Assembly: GCA_017562135.1 (NCBI GenBank)
Contig: QEYB01001642.1
Coordinates: 558,001-622,000 of the forward strand
Length of the DNA: 64,000 nt
Direction of reading: 5' to 3'
Source: Dipylidium caninum
Taxonomy: Eukaryota; Platyhelminthes; Cestoda; Cyclophyllidea; Dipylidiidae
A model generated the notes under the pieces. The model had not been told where the DNA came from and ran no database searches. It saw nothing but the letters and a program-made list of their open reading frames with translations. Position numbers and translations under genes: made by a program. Positions 1 to 13,680 of this stretch are shown here, piece by piece (positions within the stretch are counted from its first letter, which is position 1; each line of letters starts with the position of its first letter).

Positions 1-633
1 ATTTGAGGAGTAGCGATTTGCCTCTCAGGATTGTGGATGTGCGTCCTGGTCCACACCCTGCACCCGTGTCTTTTCACCAGGAACAAATGTCATACACCAT
101 AGCATGAAATGTGACACTCGCGCGACTGTGTTTGTGTCTGCCCGTGCTTCCACGGCCGCCACTTGTGTCACCACGTTTTTGGGTCTGAGCGTCCCCCAGA
201 GCACACCACTCCACCCTCCGTTCGCTCCCACTTCACCCACCTTCGCTTAACCGCCGGAGTTAACGCCCGTTTCGGGTTGGCGTCTAAATCCAGTTGTCAA
301 TTGAGGAAAAAACATATCATAGGGCAATTCCGATTGAAGTTGGATTTTTCGCAACCACTTAAGTTGGCATGTGTCACAGACTTGATGGGGACATGCGAGT
401 TTAGGGATTAATGCTCCCAATGGTAGTGGTCACTGATGTCACGACTGGCTTATGATGAGAATGATAATCAGGACTTAATGATTACTGAGATTTTAGCAAG
501 TACATCCTAGGGAGTTATCCAATTACCTGAATCTGGTAGAGAAGAAACCGACGAATTACGTTCATGGGGCTATGCCCACAACAAAATACCACATCAGCAA
601 AATGTAAGGGTTTCTGAAGCCTATTAACCCCAC

Positions 634-2338
634 CTTAAACAATCTCCGTAGCTTCTCTGGTGTTATAGCCTCAATTGAATCATTTATAGCATGGAATTGA
701 AAGGCGACGTCATAGAGGATTTGCAATTGTTGAATGATGTTAGTCAGATTTCCCACATGAAACAATCCGTCGTCAGAATAGGAGTCCACTGGACCTAGGC
801 AAACGTCAACCAGGTTATGGCAACTTTCACCGAGGTAGTTGTTATCCAGTGACTCTGTCCTCTCATCTCCACCTGTATAGCATCGAGACCGAAGTTGAAG
901 TAAGCCGGCGTAACAATGTATTGGATTTCTTTGTTTCATATGCCATGCAATTGTCTAAAAGAAAGTAAAATATCAATCCTTTTCCCATCCCCGTCTTTAA
1001 ATAAGCGGCCTCCTCGGCATCTTACAGTCATTTAGACAACAACAACGACACTCAACACAAGTTACATTATCTTCTGAATTTCAGATATGCGCAATGGTAC
1101 TTTTTTTGACCGTCTCAACATAAAGCCACGTTAACTATGTGAGCGTACATGTAAAGTGTTCTCCTTATTGATAGCTCAATAACTCTACCTTCAATTAACC
1201 TCCACGTAAACATTACTTCTAATGAGCACATCGCCAGGTCGTGCCTGAAAAATAGAGTTGCGCGGTTCTACCACATCCATTACTGAATAAAGTGTTCTTA
1301 GCCTTCGGTTTCCGTAAAATGCAAGGTCTTTGGAAAAGTCAGAAAGATTGCATGCTATTTACACTGCGAAATCTGGATAACGCACCGAAAATAATTGTTC
1401 TGTGAACGTAAAGTCTACATAATGACATTACTAAGAAGCGGGATGTGCGTACAAGCTTAATATGGATTACAACAACAACAAAGGGGCATTCTAATGTTTA
1501 TTCAATTTCCGCATGGTCCAGGATAATAAGTAAAGACGTGGTAATTAGTAAATGTTCATCAACTGTAGCTTTAGGTCATAAGGTAACAACAGTGACAAAT
1601 AGAATACACTCTTCATTTATCGAATATAATAAATAAGCGTTGTTTAGGAAGTTCCGTAAAGAAGAAGCTTCAATCATGATAGTGATAATGAGTATTACAA
1701 AAGTTTACGGCTGAAAAAATTAGTAAAACATTAAGGCTGAAATGAAGGTAATAAGCAACAAAATTCTTGATTCATAATAATTCACTGAGGGCAAACTGTA
1801 TACCTTGCAGTAATTTTCTAGCCTTCTAAGTAGAAGTTGATATCGAAGGCAAGTCGACGTGGTCGAAACCAAATGACTGTCTTTTAACACCATCAATTCT
1901 GTGAAATATTCATCTGTGCTCAGACATTTACGAAAAAAGTTTAGTTTTTCTTCTTTGAATAATTTTGAACTGGCGAGTAATAACGTTGGCCGGGTGAGAT
2001 TCGTTCTTAAGAGTATTAACATTTTTTCGATACTCTCACAAGCACCGTTCAATAAAGTATCAGTCAATTCACTGAAAAATAATGTAAAGTAATAAAATAT
2101 CTCCATCGTTTCTTGTGAGTTTAAATGTGCCGATAAAAAGTTAAGCGCCTGCGAGTAATGGATCCGAGGAAGAGCTGCAAATACAATGATAAATGCTATT
2201 CCAAACCTTTCAAAGTTTTCATAACTATATTCAGATCCCGGTAAGCCAAAAACAGGGTGCTGTTTTGTGCTGCCTCGTCCGTAAGTTTGTATAAATCACT
2301 GTGATCCTTCAAAATTTTACATGCTTTGCTCACCTCAT
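634..2338 (-). CDS. Unrecognised gene, three internal exons
   Basis: Three exons join cleanly: 2338-2207, 2174-1804 and 954-634. The first two are separated by a 32-nt GT-AG intron (2206-2175). Phases agree at both junctions and no stop interrupts roughly 270 codons. The protein is Leu-rich and helical in character, with runs such as QALNFLSAHLNSQET, EKMLILLRTNLTRP and NIIQQLQILYDVAFQFHA, like a helical-repeat or tethering-complex subunit. I do not recognise the family. Exon 1 begins after a good acceptor (CTTTCAG) and exon 3 ends at a donor (AAG|GTGGGG), so the gene continues on both sides. I found neither its start nor its stop. Coding status is supported by phase, not by homology. Confidence 0.55.
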
Positions 2339-2399
2339 CTGAAAGGGATTATGATGACAAATTTTTTGGGCAAGCAAAATTTTAAAATGTAAGTGTAAG

Positions 2400-5300
2400 C
2401 CAATTAAGAGAGCCCCAGTGCAAAATAAGGATTCGTGACATAAGTTCCAACAATCTTCCTTCCGTAATATCTTAGCGTTTTACACGCTGATGAAATGGGA
2501 AGGTAATAATCGTGAAGTTTGATAGATAAATTGGTCATTTCGAAAATGTATATCTTGTGGGGCAGATGTTCAAGATTATATGTATGGAAGAAAAACTATG
2601 TACCTAGCATATGTACATCAGGAGCAAAGAGCAAAAAAGCGATAACGTGTAGGAAATACACCATATTTCCCTGGGGCCAACGGAGCATCTTGAGTATATT
2701 GCTTTAAAAGCGTTCTAAGGTCGGAAAAGCGGTATTCGTATCAACTTAAACAAAAGTCCCGTCTATTAGTAATTTGCCGCGACGGCCACATGTTAGAAAC
2801 CATTTATTAATACCAAAACCACTATTTATATTGCAATTTATTTATTATATGTTTTGTCCGTTGATATAGCAATTTTGCGTTTTATGTGCTAAATATCTTC
2901 GCACGGATCCCTACGCCGTTAGTAATATATATTTGCGCCGTTTTATACCTTTATTGCAGCTGAAAACGTTATACAATGTCGTCATATACATTAAAACAGC
3001 ATTTTCTGAGCGTCGCCTACGTTGTTCATTTCACCCACTCTTTACTTTTTAAATTAATAGGCTTGTCAAAGCCTAATTTGGTTTATCTTTTGCTTCGAGT
3101 AGACCTGTATTTATACAACCCTTTATTATCTCGCTGTAAATTGATCCCCTTCGCCAGGACAAATCATGAAATTTGCCTAACTCTATCCGCTCGAATGCAC
3201 AACTCCGACAATAATTCCTTCAAGGTCAAGATTCAGAAGTATACGAACCTAAATTTTCTGAGTTACACTACGATTTTCTACTTCCAAATTCCACGTAGTG
3301 TAAAATTTTTTCCTTTCTTATTAATAATTAGTTATTCTGAGTTATTCTTTGTTTGTGGTCTCAACAGTCCACATTGCTGTTATCTATTCTTCTCAAATGC
3401 CAAAAAAGTAAAACTTATCCTTACGAGTTCTGCTCGATAATGGCAAGGCAGTTAAATTTATATAATATGGGGCCCCCAAGTTCAATATTTTTGGGAAAAC
3501 AAATTATAGACTACCGATGTACCTAGGAAACTGCTTCAAAATAATTTGCTTTAGTTAGATGCGCTTGTTTCAAAAATCGGGTCCCTTTTTATCAACCCCA
3601 GGAGTCTGGTTCAGAGTAACCCTAAGGAAGTTGCACAGCCAACAAAGTTCCAAGGACCACATACTTTTATCGCTTCTGTTGACCGATTCTATTAGCACTT
3701 TTGTTATACAATTCTCCTGAGTAAGGCGTGCTACCGTGTCCTCTTATTGCATAGCATTTGTGACTAGTTCTCTGCGCCTACTAAATACAATGGGTGTGGC
3801 ATTTTTTACTAAAGGTCCAAGTTTTATGTGAATTCTTCCTACGTGTTCCCGTTTTGACGTTGCAAGACTACACCTCTCGAGATATAGTATGAATTCCCGC
3901 ATTAGTTCAAACTATACACACAAAAGCGCTTTTCGTGCACAGTTAAAACGCTGAAATTAAAGTTCTCAATGTAGAATTTTCACATATTCTTTAGCGTATG
4001 TGCTTCTATCAATCTTCCACCCACCATAAGTACTTACCGCCCGAGAATAGGTGTAGAACCATGTCACAGCTGCGGTTGCCACTTCCATGACAAGTATTCG
4101 GTTATACATTAGGTCTACTAGCGTGCTCTGTTAACGAACAATGAGGTTTGAACATACAGAAGTGTCCTAAACGGAAAACGTTAGCGAAAACATTCGTCTC
4201 AGGAGAAGGCCTTTTCTTTCCGAGTTTGAGGACCACCTTTCTGCAGCAGTTATGAAGATAACTACGATTATACGAAGGTTTCAGTGATAATCGCCCTCCT
4301 CGAAGTAGTTTGGGGGTGGCGTGGTTCTAGGTGCACGACGATTTAGAGCCCAACAAAATGCACACATGGGCGCAAATAGTAACTACATGGCCTTATATTA
4401 AACTTGCCCACTTAGGTCGACCAGTGCTTCAGTCCAGCAATAAATGTCCAAATAAAAGCTAGGAATTATCCTACGAGGAATGTATTGAAGAAATGTCTTC
4501 CGTGCACCGGACTATCAGCAAGTAGACGGGAGTATCATGCACTTCGCCTGGCGGGGGCGGACCGATGCTTCGTTCCAAAGGTCTCGGAAATCAGTCCCTC
4601 CACGCGCGTCGATGTGTGCATGTGTGCATGCTATCGAGCCAGGGGGTTTTAAATCATAGCCACCTGTGGAATTCCTTTAGCTGGATGAACTTATCGTAAT
4701 CATACTTCATGTTGAATTTCTCATGGTTTGTAGCACTGTCAAAACTGAAATCTATGGAAACCTCAATGGAATTGGCTTAAATCACTTGCTTCGAGACTTG
4801 TGCAAAATTGGATCTACCTCAGGTTTAGAGCCAAGTTACGCATCACTTCTTGATGAAACTTTGACTGGTTAATTCGAACCCCGAGCATGAGGAGGCGGAA
4901 ATGCACATCTGTCGGTGAGATGGCATTTGATCGTGTAAATCCCAAGGAGGTATTGCCACCTTCGCACCGATTTTTTTCTTTACAATGGCCACGAGTGTAT
5001 CCTAAATTTACCGAACGTGTTTATGAATTCTTGTGGTGACCGTTAAAGTGTTTGGTGGTCCACTCAACGATACAAGAACAAGCTCTCGCGCGTCATGCAC
5101 TTTTTGCATAATTCATGTTTATTTTTCCTCTTCTCTCACGCTGTAAGCTTACCCATCAACACCTTCCGATTTATTTTGCCCAGAGTCCAAGACAGGCTCT
5201 ACTGGCTTTTTTTCGAGGCGAACATGCTGTGACGACACAAACCCAGTTTCCACTCTTTTGGTATTGTGTGTCTTGAAAGTGTGGATTCAGCACCGTCGAC

Positions 5301-8300
5301 CGCGAACGCAAACTTATAGCTGGATCGCACTGCCTTTACTCTGTTGTTTCCTGTATCGGCGCCTCTCTAGCACAAGTGCCCCACATCCTCAAGAGACCAA
5401 CCGAAATCCCCTTGTTTTAAGCCCGAGGGGAGAGGTGGACGCCATGGGATGAGGACTCGTTAAATTGCTTCATAATCATAGGCGTAATCCGTGAGGGGGC
5501 ATCGCGACCAGCTTGAAATGGAGCAGGATAAAAATTTCGTCTTGACACGCAACCCCTAATCTCAAAATAATGGCCCAAGTTGAGCCGCGATCCCAGCCAT
5601 GACGTGCATGAGAGGGGGTTTGCCGAACATGTCCCAGTGGACGTGCGGGTAGAGGACGGTTGTGCCCTTCAGTCGCCACCCTCCCGCCTTGCCTCGCCCG
5701 TTCTTCCCACAAACATTCATACCACCCCAAGTTTATCCTGGCAACCATGGCTAGGCCAACACTTGTATAGGGCATGCAGCCGTGGCAACATGCGGCTTTT
5801 TAATTCCCATGTCGCGAAAGCATTTGGGACTGCACCGATTCTCGCAAGTTAACTGGCTACACGTTCTAACCTACGCCCCATTTGTGCCGCCTACATTAGA
5901 CATGCAAATTTCACTGGAGGCGCACTCTTTTTACCGACAACTGACTGCCATCTTCACCAGCCTCCGACGCCTTCCTCTCAGGCCTTCCCAAGTTCCCGGT
6001 GGACGCAGAAGCCCTCCGCACCTTGGGATGAGCTCGCTCGCCTAATTTTGGCTCACATTTTAAGTAATTCAGCGGTGCCCAGAACAAGACCGTGCCTATG
6101 TGCGTAGCAGACGATTAGTCGCTTGTGAATTATTATCCCCTAATTCTTTGTCCCCCTGCTCTCCCTGCCAGACCGAAGGAGTCAGGTGGGGCGTCTTTTC
6201 GCAGCGAAGTTGGGCAAAGCCATAACAGCGCCACCTGACGACAAATTTTATATTTAATACCTCCGCACAGGAAGCGGAGGGCTCTTCCACTCGCATGTAG
6301 CCCGCGTCTTTAAAAACTGCCCACAGCCCTAACAAATAGGACCAAAATCCAAGTAGAAAGAAGATTTCGCTAACAAATTCTAGTGAAATAGGTTTGACGT
6401 TCCAGGAGTAGAAGAACTGCTGGATGAGTAGGCGTCCTCCTTGTGATGGTGCCACCCAGTAATCGAACTCACAGGTATGCCAAAGACTCAAAGGTGGCAC
6501 TTGGTTGTTGGAAGCTGTTTTGTCTAAAAGCACCGCATAACGACACAAATGTGGCGTGGGTTACACACTTCAGAGGTCCTGTCCAAGTGCGACACCGAGT
6601 TATTTTTATACGGCGGGGGATGGGAGCACTCTCCACTCGTAAACGCGCCTTAAAGTAGGAAAGAGGGGGGTTTTCAGCACCGACTGACAGCGTTGCCTCC
6701 ACTTGCCGCCGGAAATCAAATTACGGCGCTTAATTAAGAGTTGTCAACTGGCAAGTTTAATAACTCGGCATTGCTTGCGACGATGCTAACGTCACCACCG
6801 GTGCCACTGTCTCTTCAACGGGGTGGAAACGGCTCGGTGATTAAATATTCTCCTTATTTTCGTCAACCGGGATCGCCTGATTCGCAAATGTCCATGTGAC
6901 TATCAAGCAGGCCTATTTCGCGGTCTCAAAGATGGATAAAGTTTGAATTTTGTCGGCGGTATGACGGTTCGCGTTGGTGGAGACGGTAGAGAGGAACACC
7001 GACTGCGAGTATGAAGCGTCAAGGCCTCTAGAGGACGAAATGTTTGTCCGGCCCTGAAGCACATAGTCGAGATCTTGACTGCTTGAGACGGTCACCGGGA
7101 GGCCGTCCAGGTTGGGCGACTTAGCCGCTTTTGACTCGGGCTCCACCAAGGCGGACGTCCTTCTCGTCCATCGCCGCAATCTTCCACACATCGTACTCTA
7201 GCTATAGGCTTGGGAATTGGCCTCTCTGAATTGTTCTGTTACTTTTCTTGATGATAACTGAATTTCAAGTTCTCCATCTCCGCTCTAGGGGATATCACTC
7301 ATTAACTGTTTCATTCTTTTCGAAGTGCCCACCACCATTACGTACCAAGAGAGTTTCCCACCGCTTTCCTGGAGAAAGCATGACGCGTGTAAAGGAGTGC
7401 GGGTCTTGCGGTTGGGTGCTGTCAAACGCCAGTGCCCCAAGGCGCCGTCTCCTTGAGCTACACACACGGTGACGTACCAATTCGCACGGTGAATTTGGAA
7501 CTCAATTTCTCAAATTTGCCTTCCGCAATGTTTTCGACATTTGCAACCAACGGACTGGGGTGTGTAACTTCGCACTCCAACCGAACCCTTCGTCCGAGGG
7601 GGTCTGAAGTTGCTGATTGTGTGGAAAGGGGGCAGTCAGCGGCTGCCGAAGACAGTAATGATGTGAGACTAGCCGCGCAAGTGTCAACGAGAGAAACAAA
7701 GTTGGCATTTTCCACATATCGGCACTTAATTACCCTTCCTTTCCACTAGAGTGCTAAACCTTCATGCTCATGAGTTTGAGATCTCCGCTTGGCTAGAACT
7801 TGCAAATCACCGGGTGAAAAGTACAGTCTGCGTGAAACCGTCATTTGATAATAGAGCTTGTCACATTTTTTGCAACACACAAGTCACATTCCCACTTCAT
7901 ATATGGTCTTATCTAGCTCATTTTAGGACCAGAGCCCTTTGGGAAATTAATGACTAAGGTTTTTATTAAATGAGGTACAGGGTTGACATTTAACGCCACC
8001 CGCTAATTTGTGCCGCCGACACTGACACCTGCTAAGATGGCAGAAGATACGTAGTGGCATCTTCTTCTCTCCACAAATATGTAATCCACTCGGCCCCCGT
8101 GGAAGGACAAAGAGTGGGGCATTTAGTCGGCCCCCCTGTCGGGCGCTTCTCGCCTCCCCTGGGTGTGTGCGAGGAGAGGATTAGCCGATCCGTCGCGGGC
8201 ATTTGCGGACTTTTTCAAGGACATCGACTGTTCCGATAGTTTTGACATCCACTCCCCTATTAAGCGTCCACTCTCCTCGCCACCTCCCCGCTGGAATGTC

Positions 8301-10800
8301 GAGACGTGTATTCTGGGCCTTTTCCGAAGTAATTTATGCCACGCGCAAATTCATCAACATTTCTGCTTTCTGGTCAACACAAAGAAACACGACTATTTTT
8401 GAAACGTCACCGGAAGATTGGAGGAGCTTCCATTAAACGATGAGTAGCAGCGAGGCGTCCTATTGCCGCCCCGGGGAAAGATTTCTGCTTCCCGCTCATA
8501 ACATTTAAGGAATCAAGCGCAATTTTCGTTAAAGCCGCAATAATTTTTCTCGTAATTAACAAGCACGTAAGTTGTGCGAAGGCAGGGTCAAGTGTGCATG
8601 TCACACGCAACTCGAGTGGTCGGACTGGCGTTCAAAATACGCTGGGCGCACTTTTCCCCTCTGGCAACCACCCTCATCCGCCACCATACTGTGTTCGCTG
8701 TGGTGGCTCCTGCTCCCCCTCTGTCTTTCGTCGGTCCCCACACGAGACCACTGCACAGGCGGCTGAGCGGCTGTGAAGTTGACGGGTCCCGAGGTGTTCT
8801 CAAGTTGAGAATGCACGCCGCTCAAAAAACCACTCCATAAATCACACATTTTACCGCATGCATAGCAAGAGGCTTCTACATCAAATCAATGGGGAAGCGG
8901 ATCGCACACGAACACCTTTGTTCTGACTACTCGGAGGCGTGCAATCATTTTCAGTCAGCTCCAGAATGTGCCTGCCACAGGCAGAACCTCACGCAATCCC
9001 TCACTGCCCTGCCGTACTCCCCGCGCCCAATTTATTTTAAGCATTTCCGGTACGCAGCCCATTGGCTCTTCCACCGGCAGAGCGAATGGTATTTTGTAAG
9101 AATGATGCCCTCACTGGCCGTTGGAAACTTGGTATTTTTAGACAAGCACTACCATCTTCTGAAATTAATCCCGCAAAAATCTGTTTAACGAATGATTTAA
9201 TGTGCTCAAAGTTGTCATGAATGACTTTATGCGTGAAGGTCCAAATGCCCGATTCTCTCAACACTGTGACGAAATGCATACGTTTCACCTAGTTCCTTGC
9301 AGCCTTCCCCGGTAACACGGAGCTGCAATCGTGTCACCGATGCTCTCAGTCCCCTGCCCCCCATTTGTGCATGCATAATAAGGGCATTTTGAGAAGTACA
9401 GGCTTCATGGCTTCGCCGGGGATGGATCTGGAGCGAGGCCCAGCCATCAAGTATCCAGTGTCGGTTCACACAGCCAGAAATTTCTACCTTACACAACAAA
9501 GACACCATCAGCGTGTCAGTTTCACCATTCCAATTCCGTTGCTCACATGCTTACCATTTAACGCAAAACACCGGATGGGTCGATGTGGTGGCATTCTTGT
9601 GGGCTGCTGCACCAGCCCCGCAGTTGATGATTAATTAGCCCCTTCCGCGATTTCTTAATGGACAGTGGCTGTCAAAGCAACCAGGAAAAGGGCACTTCTA
9701 GAACGCACCGAAGTTGTGTAAATCGGACTCTGTGGATACCCAGTAAATACTCGTGGCTCACTATTCAAGAGGTGTCAACTTCCTCGACTGGGAAGGGGGA
9801 GAGCTTGCCGCTGTTTGGCTTTAGACATGTTCTCCTGGATCACATCACTACTCGTTAAATTGTGATCAACTGTCCAAGTTGAAAATAACTTCTCCCCTTA
9901 CCTATTCATATTACTCATTACCCGCATGAACGGCAGGGCAGAAACGGCCCCTAAAGCTGCCTGAACTTAGAAGTGTCATCAATTACTCCATTTAATGACA
10001 GCTACTGCATCATACAGGCGTTTCGGTGATTTCAAAGTAATTCAGGTGTGCGCCATCAGAATCCCTTAAATTCTGACACAGCCTTTAATGCCAGCGATTA
10101 GATGAAAACAACTCATCCATGCAATCAACCACACTGAGCGCACATGCCTCCCGAGTTGCACATCTATGAACTGCCTTATATCTTCCTATTAGACTTATTT
10201 TGATTGAAATTAGCTCCGCCGAATAGCCTATTTAGTGTTCGAGGGGATAAAAATAAAATTGTCCAACGCGAAACCACATCAAATTTGGAGAAACAGTGTC
10301 ACAATTGATAACCTTAGCAACCAATTCCCGAAATTCTTGTGCGATTTGAAGGCGTTGTGTGGAGGCTTGCCGAAACAATAGCCTTCTAAAATTCAAGAAG
10401 CAGCTATCAACAACGCTTTGCTCAAGCAGCTGACAATGGAACCATCGAGGACACAAAAGTTATGCCGAGAAGTCACTTCACAAGTGAAGAGATCAAGCCA
10501 ACGGTTTCCAAACTTTAGTTCACATTGAGCCTACCTGGGCAAATCCACTGGGAGTTGAAATTCACTTCAAAGGATTTAGGTAAAATTAATCGTCTTATTA
10601 GTCACATGTAATCAATGGAAGTAAGGCGAAGTATTGACTATTGGCGTGGATTGTTTTTTTGGAATTTTTAATGAAAAAAGGACGGTAAAGAGCAGTCCCA
10701 AAGAAAAGACGATATATATAGATGAGGGAAAAACAAGTTCCAATACGTAACACAGGAGCCTATAGATACCATTCCACAAGGGGGAGCTTGAAATTAAAAA
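2400..10800. other. Long stretch without a convincing gene
   Basis: About 8.4 kb in which no open frame joins to others by phase or carries a recognisable motif. From about 5.2 to 9.9 kb the DNA is richer in GC and CpG than the AT-rich flanks, so overlapping open frames appear on both strands; these look like composition effects. The best candidate is a minus-strand frame at 7191-6913 (92 codons, ATG start, Ser/Thr-rich). It has no clear splice partners. Non-coding RNA, promoter-distal DNA or decayed repeats are all possible. Confidence 0.4.
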
Positions 10801-10820
10801 AAATAAAGGTCTCCATCACA

Positions 10821-11699
10821 TCACGCGCTCAAGATAGCCACTTGTTGCCCGTTAACAGTTTTTGATTTGACTACTCCATCCTCTTCTACGGTAACCGTCT
10901 CCACACCGTCTTGGATAACACGTCGTGTGGTGACGCACTTTCCACCAAGGAATTTTGTAGAGGTCGACCGGAAGGTACCCTTGACGGGCACGGTACTTCT
11001 ACCGCCTCCATTACCACCACTGAAGGTAAGTTTAGTTCCGCTCTGATGGATGGATGCGGTGACGTTGGGAGAAGAAGAAAAAAAGGCAAAGCTCTGCGAG
11101 ACACCTCCCTTGGGCGAGATCAGGCTGTTGGAGGAGGAGAGAAATGAAGAGAAAATCCGTGACCCACTTCGATCAGGCAAATGCGTACGGGCTCGACGGA
11201 CAGGGTGAGAGGAACAGGAGTTTGTGGATTCCGCACGACTCGACTCCGCCCGACGAACACCTCCCAAATTCATAGTGAATGGCTCCATGAAGCTGTTTAT
11301 CATATCAATATGCTCCGAAAAAAATTCCCGAAATATCTCCTCGGGGTCACGAAAGGCGAAATTGAAGAAGTCATCGTTATCGAAGACGGAATGGACAGAG
11401 CAACGCGTGGAGGAACGGGGCGTTGTGTCGGGATGCGAAGGCGAACCGCGTAACCCAGCAAGCCCGTACTTGTCGTAAACGCGACGCTTTTCTGCATCAG
11501 ATAGGATATCATAAGCAGCGCTTATTTCCTTAAAACGTTTCTCTGCTTCCTCTTTATTCTGTTCTGTATGCTTATCAGGGTGCCATTTGAGTGCCAGTCG
11601 ACGGTAAGCCTTCTTGATATCGGTTTCACTGACCCCACGTTCCAAGCCCAGGATTGTATACAAACAAGTGGTATCACTACTGCGGTTTGCAGGCGGCAT
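10821..11699 (-). CDS. DNAJB6-like: DnaJ/Hsp40 co-chaperone, DNAJB6/DNAJB2 type
   Basis: Intronless frame of 292 codons from ATG at 11699. Residues 10-80 are a J-domain: helix II with [16 protein letters not shown], the HPD tripeptide that stimulates Hsp70 ATPase, then the helix ending in [17 protein letters not shown] Phe-rich segment follows with [19 protein letters not shown], matching the G/F region of DNAJB6. A Ser/Thr-rich stretch comes next. The C-terminal part has [18 protein letters not shown] and a [19 protein letters not shown] strand pair, the conserved end domain of DNAJB6 and DNAJB2. In known relatives these proteins hold unfolded or amyloid-prone clients and hand them to Hsp70 in cytosol and nucleus. 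Lack of introns is notable beside intron-rich neighbours and may mean an old retrocopy. Family assignment is firm; B6 versus B2 is not. Confidence 0.93.
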   Translation of the reverse strand: MPPANRSSDTTCLYTILGLERGVSETDIKKAYRRLALKWHPDKHTEQNKEEAEKRFKEISAAYDILSDAEKRRVYDKYGLAGLRGSPSHPDTTPRSSTRCSVHSVFDNDDFFNFAFRDPEEIFREFFSEHIDMINSFMEPFTMNLGGVRRAESSRAESTNSCSSHPVRRARTHLPDRSGSRIFSSFLSSSNSLISPKGGVSQSFAFFSSSPNVTASIHQSGTKLTFSGGNGGGRSTVPVKGTFRSTSTKFLGGKCVTTRRVIQDGVETVTVEEDGVVKSKTVNGQQVAILSA

Positions 11700-11759
11700 A
11701 TCTGTAGCTTCGCTGCTTTGGAAAGACTAAATTCAAAATGTTTTTGGGTAGACAATGTA

Positions 11760-13670
11760 CACAGTTATCTGTGTTCCTTAGTTATGCTCATATCGACAAT
11801 TAAAAATATATATTTGATGGCATATATTGTGTCACTTCCAATTGACTACCTTTTGGCAATAAAGTCCGCAAAAAATTTCGGGTCTAATACAATTAATAGG
11901 AAAGTGTGACTAGAAAAGCACTTTCTTATGAGTGGATAAACAGGCAGGAGGGCGCTTTAATAATCTTTGAACAGAGACGAACTAGGCGACGTACAATGGT
12001 GGGCAACGAAACAAGCCGAAAATGCTGGGCCCTGGCGTGAACAAACCTTCAAGCCAATTGCCCAAAATGTCACTGCTAGGGCTCGTTTCCACAACAACAA
12101 TATCCAATCAAAAGTGAGTACTCATGCTTAATATAACTTGTGTTTTTGGTTTTGGTGAAACGTTGCTGTGTATCGATTTTTTGTTTAATTAGCCATTAAT
12201 ATTTGATTCATTAAAGATTCTGTGTTGAAATAATCTAAATTGTGAGGAACATGGTAATTTCATGAGATAAACTTCTTTCGAAGAACCACGAGATACTGTG
12301 TGCTAAAGCTTAATTTATAACTTTATTTCAACGTCTTTTGTATAGCGTTAAGACACGAAACTGGAATGACAAAATAATTCAGATCTGCAAAATTTGATTA
12401 TGGATGATTCTTCGAAAGTTTCACCGGCTCAAACAAGCCCGCATGAATGTCGAGGCTAGGCCCTCGTAGGCTTTAGAATGGAGTAGAAACACGACATACG
12501 ATGCACTTCTCTCTTTCCCTTAACAGTTCTATCAAAAGCCTTGGGGAGTCATGATTTTACGCTCTTTCGAACCCACTATTACCGTTGGCAGAGTCCTCCC
12601 GATGCAGCGCTTTGAATTAAATGGTGTTGCATACCAGGGATAACCTAGAGGTTTCACTTTTCGAGGTCGCCTCTGCTCTAAAAGAAAATCAAGGCAGGCA
12701 ATGATAAGATACCTTCCCACTTATAGTGATGGGTTCTTTCAAGACCTATACGATGCTCCCCTTTTTGGTAGGACGTTTCCATCTGATTCAATCACGCCAT
12801 CTCTCCGCCTTTTGCAAGAAACAGTAAATAGAGCATTCTCAAACGACACCAGTGATTTATAACGTGCAATTGGCACTGAGCTATTTACATTAGCGTACTT
12901 TCCTGGGTGGATTTTTCCTTTGATAAAATGTTTGGAAACATTGGGACGACGACTTAACCGTCAAAGCCCTTTCACTAAACGGGAGAGTACCTGGTACTGA
13001 GATAATTGCTAAGTGCGACGAGGCCCACGAAACTAACCGCAACCACCGTGTGTGCGCAAGGAAATGAAATTACTTTGGTTAAAAAAGCGTCTTCTTACCA
13101 AACACACACAATTTGAACATCTAGGCAGCTCCTTATTCGAAAATCAGACGAATTTCCTTTGAAACAAGAGGTCACTCGCAAATTCGCTTTCTTATTTGCT
13201 TTGCATCTCTCATATCTAACGGTTCTTCCCGTTACATTTAAGCCTTCAAGCTTTCCAAATCTGCGGAATCTGAGCTTCGGTCGCAATGATCTGTTACAAT
13301 CGCCAACCGCCTTCAGCACCTTCTATAACACTCAGAACCCCAACTTACAGTTATATCCTTTGCTAACTACTTCTATAATGTTTATTTCAACTATTACTTT
13401 TGGTAATTGCCTATATTTTTTATAAGATCAAATGTTAAGGCTCTGTAAAAGATCAATAAGTTCGACAACGTTCAGAGATTGTACATGTACGTCTCCTATT
13501 TCCCAACCTGTCCAAACTGCAGCATTCAATCCCTTTGTCCTAGAATCAGACAAAATTAAAAGTAAATCCATTTTTACACGAGTAGATATGTGCTAGACAC
13601 AGAAATAAGAATATACATTAAGAAGGAAAGCGCAAATTTGCTACTGCTAAAGTATCACACGTGAGGTTAC
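11760..13670. other. Intergenic DNA with one copy of a dispersed repeat
   Basis: This stretch lies between the DnaJ gene and the 3' end of PIGG. No frame is supported by splice partners or motifs. It contains the 12468-12720 segment that resembles 18571-18830. The rest is AT-rich and unremarkable. Confidence 0.4.
12468..12720. repeat. Dispersed repeat, copy 1
   Basis: The stretch beginning AGGCTTTAGAATGGAGTAGA recurs at 18571 with only a few differences over 26 nt. Further matches follow in the same order: ATTACCGTTGGCAG versus ATCACCGTTGACAG, and CTCTGCTCTAAA versus AATCTGTTCTAAA. The spacing of the matches is similar but not identical. This suggests two diverged copies of one interspersed element. 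No terminal repeats or enzyme frame were seen, so the class is unknown. Confidence 0.45.
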
Positions 13671-13680
13671 TTCGATCATC

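Noticed and set aside
4861..4930. GGTTCGAATT on the minus strand as a tRNA T-arm
   Set aside because: The flanking stem does not pair and no anticodon or acceptor arm could be drawn.
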